Assembly: GCA_012295275.1 (NCBI GenBank) | Contig: CM022673.1 | Location: 14,372,788 to 14,436,787, forward strand | From: Chrysomallon squamiferum | Lineage: Eukaryota > Mollusca > Gastropoda > Neomphalida > Peltospiridae | DNA: 64,000 bases | Reading direction: 5' to 3' | Shown here: one piece after another, positions 33,701 through 47,639 of the stretch | Layout: each line of letters starts with the position of its first letter | How positions within the stretch are numbered: the stretch's first letter is position 1 | Notes under the pieces: generated by a model | Told to the model about the DNA's origin: nothing | What the model saw: only the letters and a program-made list of their open reading frames with translations | The model's database searches: none | Translations under genes and position numbers: made by a program

Positions 33701-35689
33701 TTAGAAAAATCAGCAGATTACACATCTAACAGAATATCAGCCTAGTATTTCCCCTTGCACACTAATTGTTACTAAAATCAGTGCCACACAAAACATTTAG
33801 TTGAAGGAAACATTAAGCCAGTTCTTGTCTAGGATGAGTAACACAGATTAGAATCCACATCATGAAAAACAATTGTAGATTGGTGAAATTAGTTCATGGG
33901 GAAGATTTGATCTTGTGACCTGTCAAACACTGGGCCAGCATTTCAGTAACCTCTGTGTTAAATGTTTATAAAATAAATAATAAAATAAACCTGTCTAGAT
34001 TAGTGATCAATTAACCTCAATCATGTAATCATGTTGAACAAAAGACAAAACAAAGAGATACAAGTTAAATTTATTGAAAAATTATAGATTGCATTTCAGT
34101 AAGCATCTCCAAATGTTCACTTTACAGTGTGTGTATAATTAATTATTACAGAGTTATCATATTGTTGAAGTCTTAACACTTGTTAAATGTTAACACATAT
34201 TATCAGGAAAACCAGTGTGAACAAATTTAACCATACAAAGTCCGATGCAGTCAGGCAAAGTTGTTGGTATGTACTCCACTGCATACAATTCATCTTTCTT
34301 TCTAACTTATAGTCTAGTGACTTTTAACACTCACAACTAAGAAATACATTCTGAGTTGCTCTATTTAAAGACATATTTAAAAGAGAAATTAACTTAAGAC
34401 AGTACAATGAAGTTATTTATTTTTCAGAACCAGAAAGATTTCAAACTACTTCACACTTTCTAAATAAGATGTTGGTTATGTAAGAATTTATTTATAAAAA
34501 TAAAAAGTACAATACATGTTTGGACTTTAAAAACCTTTTAATATAATTAGAAGAGAAAAATAATATAAAATAATGTTTGACAAAAGAAATGTTCTGAAAT
34601 CAGTTTAGTAAAATTAGATAATTTACATAAGATGTGATCCTCTCTGTCAAAATTGGTCATACTGATGCTGTGCAGATTTGTTAAGAGAATTAATTTGTTT
34701 CAAATGATACTAAAATTACGTTCCAAACTCATTGACGATTCACACTGGTTCTTCTATAAAGTTCTCTTGTAAGAACTTCCTCTTATTTTTCTTATACGTT
34801 AGTTACCACAACAAAGATACCTACTTTCTCAATTATCTGAGCTAATGTACCTAGTTGTAATCTTTTCAAAAATGAAAATAGCCCAAATTAGCTGAATTTG
34901 TTATGTTTGACTGTAAAATGAAAATCGTTATTCACTATTTACACATAACATCAATGGGTCCATTTTAAAATTTAAAATTTTTCTCATTTCAAATATTATT
35001 CTGAAACAAGTTAAACATAAACCAAAAAATACTTGAAAAATTCACAAGCATTTTGAATCATAAAATAAGAATGGTTTTGTTTACATGAGAATCAATAAAA
35101 AATTTGCTATCCTTTTTATTTACTCAAAATTTAATTTACTGAGTAATTTATGATTTCAAACAAGATGTTTACACTAAAGAAATTTTATAAAACAAAATAG
35201 TTTAATCAGTACAGAAGAAAAAAGATACATAAAGAAATTTCATTTTGTTAATAATGAAATAGAAAAGCAAAATGGTGCATGGTACAGAGCTGTGGTCTGT
35301 TATTAATAATAAAGCTGAGAATAAAATATTTTATAATAAAGGGTATACATACTGAGATATGAGATTAAAGACAATATTACTGATTTTTTTTTTTTTTTTT
35401 AATCAATGAAAATTTAAAATTAAAAAATAACTTCTCTCATTAACATAGTATTGTTATTTAAGCAAAGAATAAATAAATTGATCACCCAGTTGCATATATT
35501 ATACAGTAACCCAATGATAATATGCAGGTTTATATACACTCAATCTGACTGACGTAAATTAATGTTAGTTTATGTACAATAAACATTTTATTTACAGTCA
35601 GTAAACATAGAAACACAAACATTAATAATAATAATAATAATAACAAAAATGAAGATAGTAATAACAATAATAATAGTAATAACAACAGC

Positions 35690-35720
<31 letters not shown>

Positions 35721-38700
35721 GCCAAAGAAACAGTAGTAAAAATAAAAAACAAATAAAAGCCCAGTAATGATATTAAAAACATGAAACTGTCAAATTAATC
35801 ATCGTTAACAAAAACAAAATATAATAAAATAGAGTAAATCATTAATAACATCAGAAATAATCATGAAAATTAAGGAAATGGGGGAGATGATGCAGTATGA
35901 TGTTGTATTATTGACTTACATGCAGTGATGGACAAAAATCACTGAACTGCTGTTTAGATTGTGAGAAAGGGGGAGCGTAGCAGAAATACTTCTATTTTTC
36001 CTATTACTCATGATACCTTTAAATATAAATAAAGTAGAGAAAAAAAAAAAAAAAAAAAAATGTAAAAAAAAAAAAAAAAAAAAAAAAAAACAGGTCTAGA
36101 AAATGTTAGAATAATCTGGTATGATGGCTGAATAATTTGAAGAAATAACAGTTCGACAGTTTTAGCAGTTAAGTTAATTTCATATTTTATAGTTAAGTTA
36201 ATTTCACAGTTTTACAGTTAACTAACAGTTTACAGCTTCCAGGAATAATACTAAAACTTTATTTTGCAGACTTCATATTCCTTTGAGCAAACAATTTGAT
36301 AATAATAATAATCATCATAATAAAGAAAATTGAAAAAAACAAAAAAACAAAAATACACAAAAAGCAATAAACTACAAAACAAATGGAAGGACAGACAGAC
36401 AAACAAAGAAGTAATATATTATATACAATATCTGGAATGATTTGTATCAAGCCAATGACAAACTTCTAAAACTGGCACAGTCTTCAACAATCCAATCATG
36501 CATTACTACAAAAGTCTTGAAAACTTTCAGTTTAAAACTTTTGTAAATTATAAAACATTCAAGTATGTTGTAATCACACATTTTTGTCTTGTAATTACAT
36601 TTAGTTCTGTTGTAAAAATATGATCATTTCTACCACAGTTGGATCTTTAAACCCAACAAAGTCTGCTTTAAGCAACACACAAACACAGGTCAGCCAAACT
36701 AATCAAAACAGCCGAGAGAGAAAAAAAAAAAGTGTATTGAGGCACAGTAATCAAGATAAGAAGCTCAGTTTGGAAATTATCACATCACAAATCTAAGTGG
36801 ATATGTAAAGAAAAGTAATTTACAAAAGTATTAAATATATACTGTATACACTGATGTGCACATCAACATTATGTACTGCAGCATCATCTACATTTGCTGT
36901 GACAGAGAATACTAGAGCAGCATCTACAACATTCGCAGATGTTGGTGGTGTTATGAAAATCAGGACTGTAATGCGTACACAATCAGCAGTCTTGTGACAT
37001 CAATAAAACAGAATGAAGTTACATATATTTTATTTTTAACTAGGCTTAAATACAAATATCAAGGGATGCTTTAAATTTAGAAAATTAGTTTACAATCATT
37101 TCAGTGTAACAGATTTTTATCATTTCTCTCCTTTGACAAATTATTATTTCATGGAATCTGAAATCATTATTATTCTAAATGAGTATGTAAATATTTAATG
37201 TCTGGAAAGAAAATATTAATAATAATAAATAGTAATAAATTAAATTAATAGTAACAATAAAGTCTGACATCTATTTATGTTAAATTATAAACTTCTGATA
37301 AAAACTAGCTTTATTTAAGATAAAAAAAAAATAAACATTTCGGCAGTTAAAAATAAATTAAAAATTGTGTAAAAATAAAACAATTCTGAGATGAGAATAG
37401 CTTTAATAATAATAATAATAAAAAAAATGTCGACACATTTAAAAAGTGGTTTTTAACAACTAGACAAGTTTTCAGAATTTTAATGTGGAAGTGAATTAAC
37501 ATATTTTTACAAGGTCTAATTAAATGCTGTATTTAAATATCACTGAGTAGGCTGCTAGCACCAGTAACACACAACTGTTAGTAAAGCAGATTGCAGCAGA
37601 TTTTAGTATACATTAGTCAAGAGAAAATTCTTAAATAACTGCTTGATGATATCTGTCAAATAAAAATTCTGTATAACAGTTTGTGTTAGATACATTTCTG
37701 TTAAATCAAATTCCAAATGAAAACTGTAAATCTAACCCAATAAACAGAATACAATTTAATTTAGTCAATTATTACAGAAATTACAAATTTTGTGTCTTTG
37801 CTTCTTCATTTGTTAATTAAAAGAAAGCTAATGGCAAGATCAAAACAAATGTGAACAATAAAGAAATGATTTTGTGTCCAGCACTTTTCATTCACATGTC
37901 ATTGACACCATGATAACCAAGTACATTAAAAACACAAATAACTTAACCATGCAGAACTGCAAGGAAATTACTATTACATTAATGAACATACATCAGGTAA
38001 TTTTCATATTACGAATGTATAAATTAAATAATTTAAAAAATTTATTTTGTCCCTGATAACCAACTACAATACATCCCTTCAATTCATTTAACAGAAACTG
38101 GCATGACCATTCCAATAAAATTCTAATGAGTTCTATGGATACTATCTTGAGTTGTAGTTTTTTGGATATATTTTGCTCATCTTAAAAAGGTAAGGATAAA
38201 AGCACTTTAGCATCTATTTAAACATTTCTGATCTTTTGTCCCTGTAATATAAAGCGTTCCATTTTACGAATGTGATAGTGTATAACTGTCTGCAGTTCCA
38301 TGTTTTAGAATGAAACACTCGGGGTATGATGTCCGTGCCAATCAGAAAACATGTGGTTACTTCATTTCTAGATTTACCATCTGTTCGTCTGTTTTAACAT
38401 CCACCAGTCACATCTGTTTTAAAAACATTCCTTCCCCAATTCTAGCCTAATATTCATCAAATCTATTATTTACAATGTTCTTCAGTATCCACCGATACTG
38501 ACATCCACCAGAAAAATTTGTCTTTTATGATGTTCTAGCTTTAGAAATATTTATCAACTGAATTTGTTATTTACAATTTGCTCTAGTAATTCATCAGTCG
38601 ACTCTCAGAAAGAACACGGTAAAACAGTTTAAAACCAACAGAAAATGACAGATGCACACTAAACTACTGAAGAATATTATTGTGCTGTTTGTTATCCAGG

Positions 38701-38807
38701 TGCAGTAAGGAGGAAAAAGTTTATCATTATGAAAATAGGTGTGCCTCTGAAAAAAGCACTTTGTGGTTAGGGTTATAGCATGTATAATGTACTGACACCA
38801 CCCATTT
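30766..38807. other. Intergenic and 3' UTR region between convergent GPR155 and WIPF
   Basis: About 8 kb with no exon I can support on either strand. The two ends should be the 3' UTRs of GPR155 (+) and WIPF (-). Visible are a (CAA)n run at about 32099-32127, ATA/TAA triplets at 35622-35720 and two A tracts at about 36040-36092. The short open frames in it are AT-rich and resemble no protein. Confidence 0.6.
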
Positions 38808-41576
38808 TCAACGTGGCGGGGGTGGGGGCGGAGCTCTTCTCTGGCTATCTGAAAAGAAACCAAATAAATAACTGTTATGATGAAATTACAGGAAAAGAAA
38901 TCAGATGAATAACTTGAGATGAAAAATAAACAAGTCAAAAGAAAAGTAAAATGTTAGCAAAAACTCTGTTAATAATAGTAAATATTCGTGACTGAGAGGA
39001 AATTTTTATTAGAAAATAAAAGAATGAAAGTGATATAATGAAAAAAAGAAAAAAAAAACCTAATATATTACTGTAAGAAAAACATAGCTGAAATAAAAAT
39101 ACAAAATCAGAAGAGTTAAGATAACTATATACCTGTGTGGCGAGGGCTTTTGCTGGGGTAAACTTTGCTAGTGTTGCTGAATGGTTCTGGCGGAGGAATG
39201 TCAGATATTTTATGGAACTTAAATCGATTTTCAAACTCTGAAAAACAATACAAAGAGACGGTAAAACTACTGACCTACACATATAACCATTCAACAAAGA
39301 CCACAGATTTTGTGACAGAGTAATGTGTGTACTCACTGCAACACGAAGGTTGTGTTTTCTTATTAACACACTTTTTATGTAACTATTTAGTTCTTTTGTT
39401 TCGTTTCTTATAACACCCAACACTCTAGTGAGCAGTTTAGTATCAATATAAATAAACAAGACCTGATTTACGAATCTGATTTTACACACTGTTTAAGAGG
39501 TTTAAATATTTAAGAAAACAAACAGGAAAAACAGATACAATGCCTGGAGATGAATATACATTAACCACACATCTGTTTACTTAAACTAATAGTTTACAAA
39601 CAGAAAGTTAGATCATTTCTTGTTACTATGTTCATCAGTTAATTATTTTTATAATATTCTTATAACAAATCTTTGTTAATAATGTAGTATTTGTTTTTCA
39701 TGCCTTCAGCACAGCAAATACTCTGACCAATAAAAATGTAAATATAAAATGTAACTTGTAAAAAAATGTAAGTTTAAAATAAACTATATTTTACCATTAT
39801 CTCCTGAGCCACTTGAACTGTGTCGTAATTTGTTAGGGGGTAGTGTGCTGGGGGGAGGGGGTGCACTTCGTCCAATAGTTCCAGTGTTCTGATGGGGTGG
39901 TGGTGGGGGAGGCATGTCTCGTCTACTGGGAGGAGCAGGAGGTCTGCTACTAGGAGGCCCTGCCCTTCCTACAGTCCCCCCACCCTGAGCAGAAGTGGTC
40001 CTCAATGGGGGTGGGGGTGGGTTCCCTGGACGACTTGGAGGAGGGGGCACCACTGGCCTTCCACCTGAATATGAAGGAGCTGTATTTGATGGCTGACTTG
40101 CAGTACTCCTTGAGGGTGGGGGAGGGGGAACAGCATTTGTAGGGGCTGGAGGTACAGCATTTCCAGGTGGAGGTGGCAATGGCCGACCCACCATACTTGA
40201 TGGTCTGTTACTGGAAGACGAGGGGGGGCGTGGAGGAGGCGGCGGCTGTCCCCGGGGCTGGTTCCTCATTGAAACACTGCTCGAAGGCTCACTGCTGGAG
40301 TTGTTGTTGTTGTTCCTGTTAAAGTTTTCTGTTCTTTGAGCAACTGTTCCAAACTTGGGCTTGTTTAAACTGGGGGGAACTTTAGGAGGAGTATTCAGCC
40401 GTGGCTTATTGTCACTAGGGGGCACTGCTGGTGGCTCTAGCTTAGGCTTCTGATCATTTGGGGGAGGAGCAGGGTGGAAATGAATTTGCTACTGATCCAT
40501 TGCTGATTTTAGAGCTGTCTGTTGTATCATGATGAACTGGTCCATTAGACATTCCTCGACCAGGACCAGGTGGACGGATAGCACTCATCGACCCTGCAGC
40601 TGTAAAATAACATCATCATCAGTATCATCATCATTCTTATAAAATATCTCAAACCATCAGTTTTATCATCATTCTTATAAAATTTCTCAAATCATTGATA
40701 TCATCATTATTGTATATATAAAGTATATTCAGTAAACATATACAATTAAATTTATTTATCATTGTTTAAAAGTAGCTTGCAAGCTGGAAAAGAGTGGGCA
40801 CCCCTGTTGCAAGAAATCTCAAACTACTGAAATAACTGTATAATCTAGAAAATAGAAGCAACTATCTTAAACATTTTGTCATTAGTTTATATAAACTACA
40901 GTTTATTGCCATCGTTCAGCTGTTGTCTTTTTTCTTCAAATCCTGCATAATAGTCATGTATTGGAATCCAGAAACTTCTAAGTGAAAAATTCTCTATTAT
41001 AAACAATTTAGAACAAAACTGAAGTAAAAATAGTAATATGTGAAATCTGACATAACTGATATAAAATGAAAAACACTAAAATCATAAACTGCAATCTATA
41101 ATAACTATGCTATTATAAATAACATAAAACAAACCGAAATACTAGTACAATGATTTCAATTGAACACCGAGGATATCTGGATGTGTTAGCTTTAAATAAG
41201 TAAATCTACAAACCACACATTTAACTCTGTACAAACCTTTTGGTCCTCCTCCAGTTCTACCCCCTCTGTTGGGGAGTCGTGGAATTCCTCCTGCAAACAA
41301 TCCCCCAATCCCTCCTGCAGGAGGGCCTGCAGGGGCATCACCACCTCCAGAACTGGAACTACGATTTGTGTTGCCTTTAAATAGAACAAATATATACATT
41401 TCTTAATTGTTGAATAGATTATTGTGTTAGGCTCTTACAAATATTAAGATATTTTATGTAATGGTTTTATCATTATTACGTAGAAAAGTTGGTTAAAAGT
41501 AAATTTAAAATGAAATAAACAACAAAACTACTTTGTGGTTCTCAATTTTTATCTACGGACATAAAAAGGAGTTTAT

Positions 41577-41624
<48 letters not shown>

Positions 41625-44600
41625 GAGAGAGAGAGAATCACTAAAAAATAAATAAATTTGTCTTTATTTATTACTCAAACCAATAATATTTTCTGTTTTA
41701 CAAAATGTCTTACCATCACAACAAGTTAGTATTAACGATTCAACATACTAAAATGTTTGTTTTGCTCTTTAGATAAATCTCCACAGCATATTCATAGGTT
41801 AGCTCATACATCATCAAGTTATATAAGGACATTGAAAATTTACTTAAAAACTAAAAGATAAATAAATATAATTAATTTAAAACAGATTTTACATTTTACC
41901 ATTTGTTACATTTTAAGTATTTGCTAATTAGTGTGGTAATGATTTTGTTGCATTAGTGAAAAAAAAACCCCAGCATACTCATAGGTTAGCTCATTCATCA
42001 TCAAGTTGTATAAGAACTTTTTAAAATTTTCTTATCTTGAAAACATCTTACTATTTGTTACATTTTAGGTATTTGTTAGTTAGTGTGCTCGTGATTTTAC
42101 TGCATTAGTGAAAAAAAGAGAAAAACCAACAAAATTATTAAAAATTAAACAAATAATAATTTAAAAAAATAAAGAATAAAAAATAATTAATAAAACCCTA
42201 GTACTTCTTATCAAAATAATTTTTGTGTTTTCAAAACATTCATAATTCTTAACTTTTATGTTTTATAATAAAGTGTCTAAATATGTTGATTTTTAGTATA
42301 CCAGTCGCCATAATGAATAATAAAACAAAAACAAACCAGACACACAACTGATTACTCTATATACAAAATAAGCAACATTTAGCAACATTGGAGGGGTTTG
42401 CAGATAATATTTTGTACTTACCATAGTAGTAGAATGGACTACCTATTTGATCAGAAACTATTCCTGGACTAAGAATATTACTAAACATGTTCATCACTGC
42501 CACATACACAACTGTATCATCATGGACTAATGTAGGAAGGGATTAGGATAAGCTTATTAAAAAGACGCAGAGAATTATAAACAGGTAAGATATTTCAATT
42601 GTTTAGTGTGGTCAGAATTATTTTAAATTTAATTTTAAATTAAAATACTCTGATAATTTAATTAAAACAAACGACACACACCTAAGACACAGACTTATGT
42701 GTGACCATTCAACAGAAAGAATTAAAAAAAATAAAAAATAAAAATAATAATAATAAAGTGAAAAATAAATAAATAAATAAATAAAAAAATTAAATTTTAA
42801 AAAACCCCAATAAATTTCTAAATATTAATTCAAATCAAATTCATAAACACTCAGATACCACGTTTAAAATTTAATATAAAAACAAAAATAACAAAAAATA
42901 TTAAGGTAAACTTTCATTAAATAATGATGATTGAAATTAAAACATATTGTGGAAGTGATGATTTAATAAATGTAACAATAAAAATAGGTCAGACACAAAA
43001 GAGGTTTAATTCCTTGTCACCAGGAAGTCACATTTTATAATTTAAAGAGCAGTTTATATTTCCACACTGTCAACTTCTGCATACGCTGTCATAAACAGAT
43101 AGCACACTTATCATCACCCAAACTGTTACTCAAGTTTTTAACTGTTATCTTTATTAAACAGTTTTAGCTTGATATCTGTATAAAAGTTATCAAGATATTC
43201 AAAATAAACAGGTTCTCTATTACAAACAGTCTAGAGGATACTTAACAAAAGTTAAAGAAATAAACCTGAATGTTAACTTATTTAAGGTTCTGTTTTGCTA
43301 TTAGCAGAGTAGCAGCACAACACTGATACATATACTAGCTAAAGCATCATCTAACAGCAAGCAATAAAAGATAATGTAATCTATTAGCTCTAGCACTGAC
43401 AGTAAAAACATCAATATATGTTATGTTAAGCATACAAAGTATTAGATCTAGTACCAGTTCAAACTGTGATAGATGATATAGTATTAGCTCCAGTATAACT
43501 GTGATAGATGATATAGTATTAGCTCCAGTATAAGCTGTGATAGATGATACAAAGTATTAGTTCTGGCACCAGTGGAAACTGTGATAGATGATACAAAGTA
43601 TTAGCTCTGGCACCAGTAGAAACTGTGATAGATGATACAAAGTATTAGCTCTGGCACCAGTATAAACAGTGATACACAATACAAAGTATTAGCTCTAGTA
43701 CCAGCATAAACAGTGACACATAATACAAAAGGTATTAGTAACAGGGACATGACACAAAGAATTAGCTATAGCACCACTAGTCGGGTGTAAATGTGTTGTA
43801 CCGTCATCCTGTGAGCCTCTCCAGGCCTGGGGCAGATCTCGACTGTTGGGTCGGGATGGGAAGCTGGCCACTGTCTGGAATTTATTGGCTGCAGGTTTAC
43901 TGCTGCCTGCTGTTAACAACACACAACATGCTACATCACAACAGCTAAAAATGTACTAAGTTATTTCTAGTGTTACTAACAGACTGACTGTTTTACTTTA
44001 TTTTCAAACTAACTTTTGCTAATAATAAATATGACAATGACATAAAAATTCTGAAGAGCTGCTTTTTCTTTCATTTTTTGTCTTACATTATCTAAGCCAA
44101 TATACAGAAATGTTTTGTTCTTTTAAAAATAGAAGTCATTAGCAACGTAACTGACTGCAAAGTCAACCCATCTTCCAATCAATAAGTATTTATTTAACAT
44201 TTGAATGTTCAAAGTGCTCTGAGAAAAAAAGAAAGAATAGAAACAAGCTCATCATATTATTGTCATACTTTATATATTAGGAATATTTAAAAAAATAATA
44301 ATAATTAGAAAATGTATTTAGTCTACCTGTTTATACACTATGTTAAAAAGCTAATTCAAAAACAAATTAAAACAGTAACTAAAAGCTCAAATCAAAATAG
44401 ATAAATGGAACTATAAAATCAACTAGTATTAAATGCTTAAAGTTAATTAAGAAAAGTTAAATAATCAAATTTAAAAAAAAAAAAATATGTGAACATTTTG
44501 CAAGTCATGTTGTAATATAAGCCAGTAGTATCAGATTACTGACAGTTCATGGATACAACTCGGGTAATTGCGACACAACATGCATGCTTAAAAATATTTG

Positions 44601-45235
44601 AGGGTATTTTGTGGGTGGGGATGCCAGAACTTTGTTCATTTTTAGAAGGGATATATTGTATGATCATTCTCATTTATTTTTGGTGGGGGGTTGCAGAAAC
44701 ACTGTTAATTTTTTTGGAGGAATAAACCACTTCACTCGCTGAATGGAATTTTCACAAAGTTCATTTCCTGTAACATCACACTCTTTATTTCACTCCACTT
44801 TAAACAGAACTCAAGTGTATTTTTGTTACATACCAACTTACAAAACAATTTGTTTTAAATTTAATGTGTACAACTGCACAACTTTGTCCAACACCAGTTC
44901 ATCTGTTTTACTATGTAATTCTGTTTCACAGTTAATCATTTAATGTCATCAATCTTCTTTTACATAAATAAACCCTAATTAAAAGTAACTTTGAAAAAGA
45001 TAACATGAGAAAAAAAAAACAAAAAATATTACTAATAAAATAAGAATTATATCTTTTGAAGTGGTAGAAATTTAATTTTCAAAAGATTTTACTAAAACAC
45101 AAAAAAAAATGTTTAAAAATGTGTCATGTACATGTTGTAGTATTAATTATTTAAAAAAAAAAAGGAATTTCAAGCAATCCAAGTGGTGAAAATTAGAAAA
45201 AAAAAAAAAACAATTAAAATTCATACATAGAAAAA

Positions 45236-45289
<54 letters not shown>

Positions 45290-45616
45290 AACATACATAC
45301 ATATTTAACAAATAATTAAAAAATATACAGAAAATTCATACAGATTAAAAAAGAAGTAATTAAAATACATACATATTAGAAAAATAATAACAATAATAAA
45401 AACAAACAAACACATACGTATTAAAAATAATAAAAACTATGTACCTGCAACAAGTGGAGCACTTCTGTCATTGGTTTGAGTTTTTTTCAACCTTGCTCCT
45501 TTGTGAATCTCTGAAAGAAGAGCACCCCTACTATTCCCTCCTTTCTTTGGTGCAGACATTGGTGCCATTGGTGGAGGGGGTGGGCCTGGCCCAGGAGGGG
45601 GTGGTGGAGGTGGCAT
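38808..45616 (-). CDS. WIPF: WAS/WASL-interacting protein (WIP/verprolin family)
   Basis: Actin-regulating scaffold that binds G-actin through WH2 and holds WASP/N-WASP through its C-terminus. Exons in coding order: 45445-45616, 43802-43909, (candidate 42422-42526), 41237-41374, 39795-40599, 39133-39237, 38808-38848, all joined in phase 1. Residues 2-16 are nearly all Pro/Gly. WH2 spans about 30-54 (RGALLSEIHKG, then LKKT at 43-46). Exon 41237-41374 gives the Gly-rich GGIGGLFAGGIPRLP. The 805-nt exon is polyproline. Exon 39133-39237 has the WASP-binding core ENRFKFHKISDIPPPEPF, and the last exon ends RRAPPPPPPR then TGA. The 805-nt exon is one base too long for its phases: near 40472-40476 an extra C in a CCC run (TTTCCACCCTGCT) breaks the frame. 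Corrected length is about 455 residues, or 490 with the candidate exon; vertebrate members are about 440-503. A 5' UTR acceptor lies at 45647-45648. Confidence 0.92.
41578..41635. repeat. (GT)n(GA)n microsatellite in a WIPF intron
   Basis: About 45 bases of GT followed by a short GA run, upstream (in gene sense) of exon 41237-41374. Confidence 0.95.
42422..42526 (-). CDS. Candidate additional or cassette exon of WIPF, 105 nt
   Basis: On the minus strand CCCTTCCTACATTAG precedes an open 105-base segment that ends with the strong donor G|GTAAGT. Both edges are phase 1, exactly as all other WIPF introns, so it can be included or skipped without changing the frame. The 35-residue insert (starting VHDDTVVYVAVMNMF, ending SPFYYYG) is hydrophobic and not proline-rich, unlike the rest of the protein. 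I know of no counterpart in vertebrate WIPs. Alternative acceptors at two internal CAG triplets would also keep the frame. Confidence 0.5.
43390..43745. repeat. About 45-bp minisatellite in a WIPF intron
   Basis: Roughly seven imperfect copies built from CTGTGATAGATGATACAAAG, TATTAGCTCTGGCACCAGTA and variants. It lies 55 bases beyond the donor of exon 43802-43909 in the gene's sense and does not include that donor. Confidence 0.9.
45225..45300. repeat. A tract joined to (TA)n and (CA)n
   Basis: A pure A run of about 23 bases (45231-45253) leads into TA repeats and short ACAC/ATAC words. It lies about 140 bases beyond the donor of the first coding WIPF exon. Confidence 0.9.
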
Positions 45617-46532
45617 AGCTATAAGGTTTTAACCGTCTGCCCTCACCTGAAGAAAAAAAAATAAAAAATACACACCATTATTTATATCACATTAAACTGT
45701 TTATTACCCAATTTACTCATTTAAAATACAATAAAACATCAGTGTAACAGATTTCAAACTATTTCACAACAAAACAAATGTGGTGTACAGAACTGCATTG
45801 TTCTTGCTTGTGTATATTCTTTGCCAATAAAAATATAGAAAAAAAAAGGTTAATTTTGATTTGTTTGTTTTTCATATATATACACAGAGATCTATTACAC
45901 TTAATTGAAAAATATAATTCTCATTGTACATGTGACAATACTGCTGATAAACTGTGATAACCATAACAATTTCATTTTTGCTTCTGGTACCAGCCTATTT
46001 AACTGGCTTCAGAAGTGTATCAATTTATATGTGTTATAAATAATTTCATTTTATGTTATAACCATATTATTAAGCACTGGTTCATAAAACTGAAAACTCT
46101 GATTTTTATGTGAATTGTTTTGATATGTCTTATTGTGATTTAGAAAAACTTAACTATTGGAACTGATATTTTCTCGCTTTTACACAAGTATGACATCGAA
46201 TGTTCTGTGCAATGTTAGGTAGAATTTTTTTATCTTAAAATGAAGAATCCTCTACATACATGTAACCAACAACCACTGCATTTACTGTGATCTCTGTCAC
46301 AACCAGAAAACTGTGCACTGATAAGCATTACCAGTAGTTTTGTGTTTGCATGAAAATGAAATTTTTATTTATAGGATGACTGACCCAAGCTGCCAATTCA
46401 CACGTGAAGTTTTATTTATATTAATTTTAGATCTTTGTCTACATCTGACCTGACTGTTAGAACAAGTATAATCACAAGTAATTTTAAATAACGTATAAAC
46501 AAATTTCTCTTTAGATATATTATGAATATAAA

Positions 46533-46566
<34 letters not shown>

Positions 46567-47589
46567 TGCCTAAAAACCAGTGGAAATTAGACATTGTAAA
46601 CTGTTCAGCAGTCTAATGTAAATATTTGAAGTACCCAGTCATGTGTGGCTTATAAAACGGTTATATATGAACTGGTGTTATATATGAACTGGTCCTCTAA
46701 AACTTTTTGAAATACATTTTCTATAGAAAGTGATTTTTCCTTGTACCCATTTACCACTTTATCATTTGTTGAGATATAACAGATTCTAGAATCCTTTATA
46801 TTTTATAATGCCTGAGCACAATTTCTATTATATATATATAAATATAAAAAGTTAAAATGAAAATACAAAAATAAAAAAGTAAATAATAATAAAATTGTTA
46901 TTAGATGGCAGTAACATTCCCTCCTTAGTAATGAACACAAGTTTCCTGTTAATATTAAACATTGTTTCTTAAGCTGCTTTTTTATTTGACAATTGCTTAA
47001 TTAACTCTTCAAACTGTAACTGAATCAAGGTTCTGAAACAGTATCATGAACAATAAGATTAGGATCAGCTTAGATGTATTTTATAGTTTTAGAAATGTTT
47101 TACTTAATATGCCTGTATATAATTTACAAAGTTGCAATAGTAAAGTTATACAAATGGAATTCTGAGGTAAACACAAAAAGTAAAGATGTATAAATTTCCA
47201 TTAAGGTTATATTAATATTCAATTAATTAAACTTCAAACGTTATTAAACTGCATGTAGTTCATATTGTTATTATATTCATTTATAACTTTAGTTTTATTT
47301 CTATTAGTTGTACTATTTAGTTAATTAATGATTTATTATATTAATATATCTTATTTTAACTTTTTAGATAAACCTTATAAGCTAATAAATAACGTAAGCA
47401 ACTTATTAAGTAACTGACATTATCTATAATATATCTGATATATACTTGACATTTTCACTATACAGTTTGCTTTGGTGAATTCCTTTTTTCAACAATAAAA
47501 AATCATATTGAAAAATGCAGTGTATAAATAATTCAAAATAAACATCGCGTCATTTCTTCATACATAATTATAATATACTATAATAATTA

Positions 47590-47639
47590 ATATATCATGT
47601 ATATGATAGTACTATAATACTATCATATACATGATATAT
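47590..47639. repeat. Perfect 22-bp inverted repeat with 6-base loop
   Basis: Arms 47590-47611 and 47618-47639 are exact reverse complements (ATATATCATGTATATGATAG at the left arm), with loop CTATAA. It is not a simple AT dinucleotide run. Confidence 0.9.

Noticed and set aside
30766-38807. A hidden gene in the 8-kb gap between GPR155 and WIPF
   Set aside because: The short open frames on both strands are AT-rich, dominated by Ile/Phe/Lys/Asn/Tyr, and have no paired splice sites or recognisable motifs.
38935-39489. 184-residue minus-strand open frame
   Set aside because: It overlaps the WIPF exon 39133-39237 in the wrong frame. The frame consistent with phase 1 gives the WASP-binding motif.
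39784-40425. A start codon at 40425 for a separate 213-residue proline-rich protein
   Set aside because: The frame begins with an alternative codon (GTG) and simply continues the WIPF exon that starts at 40599; only the one-base fault near 40473 separates them.
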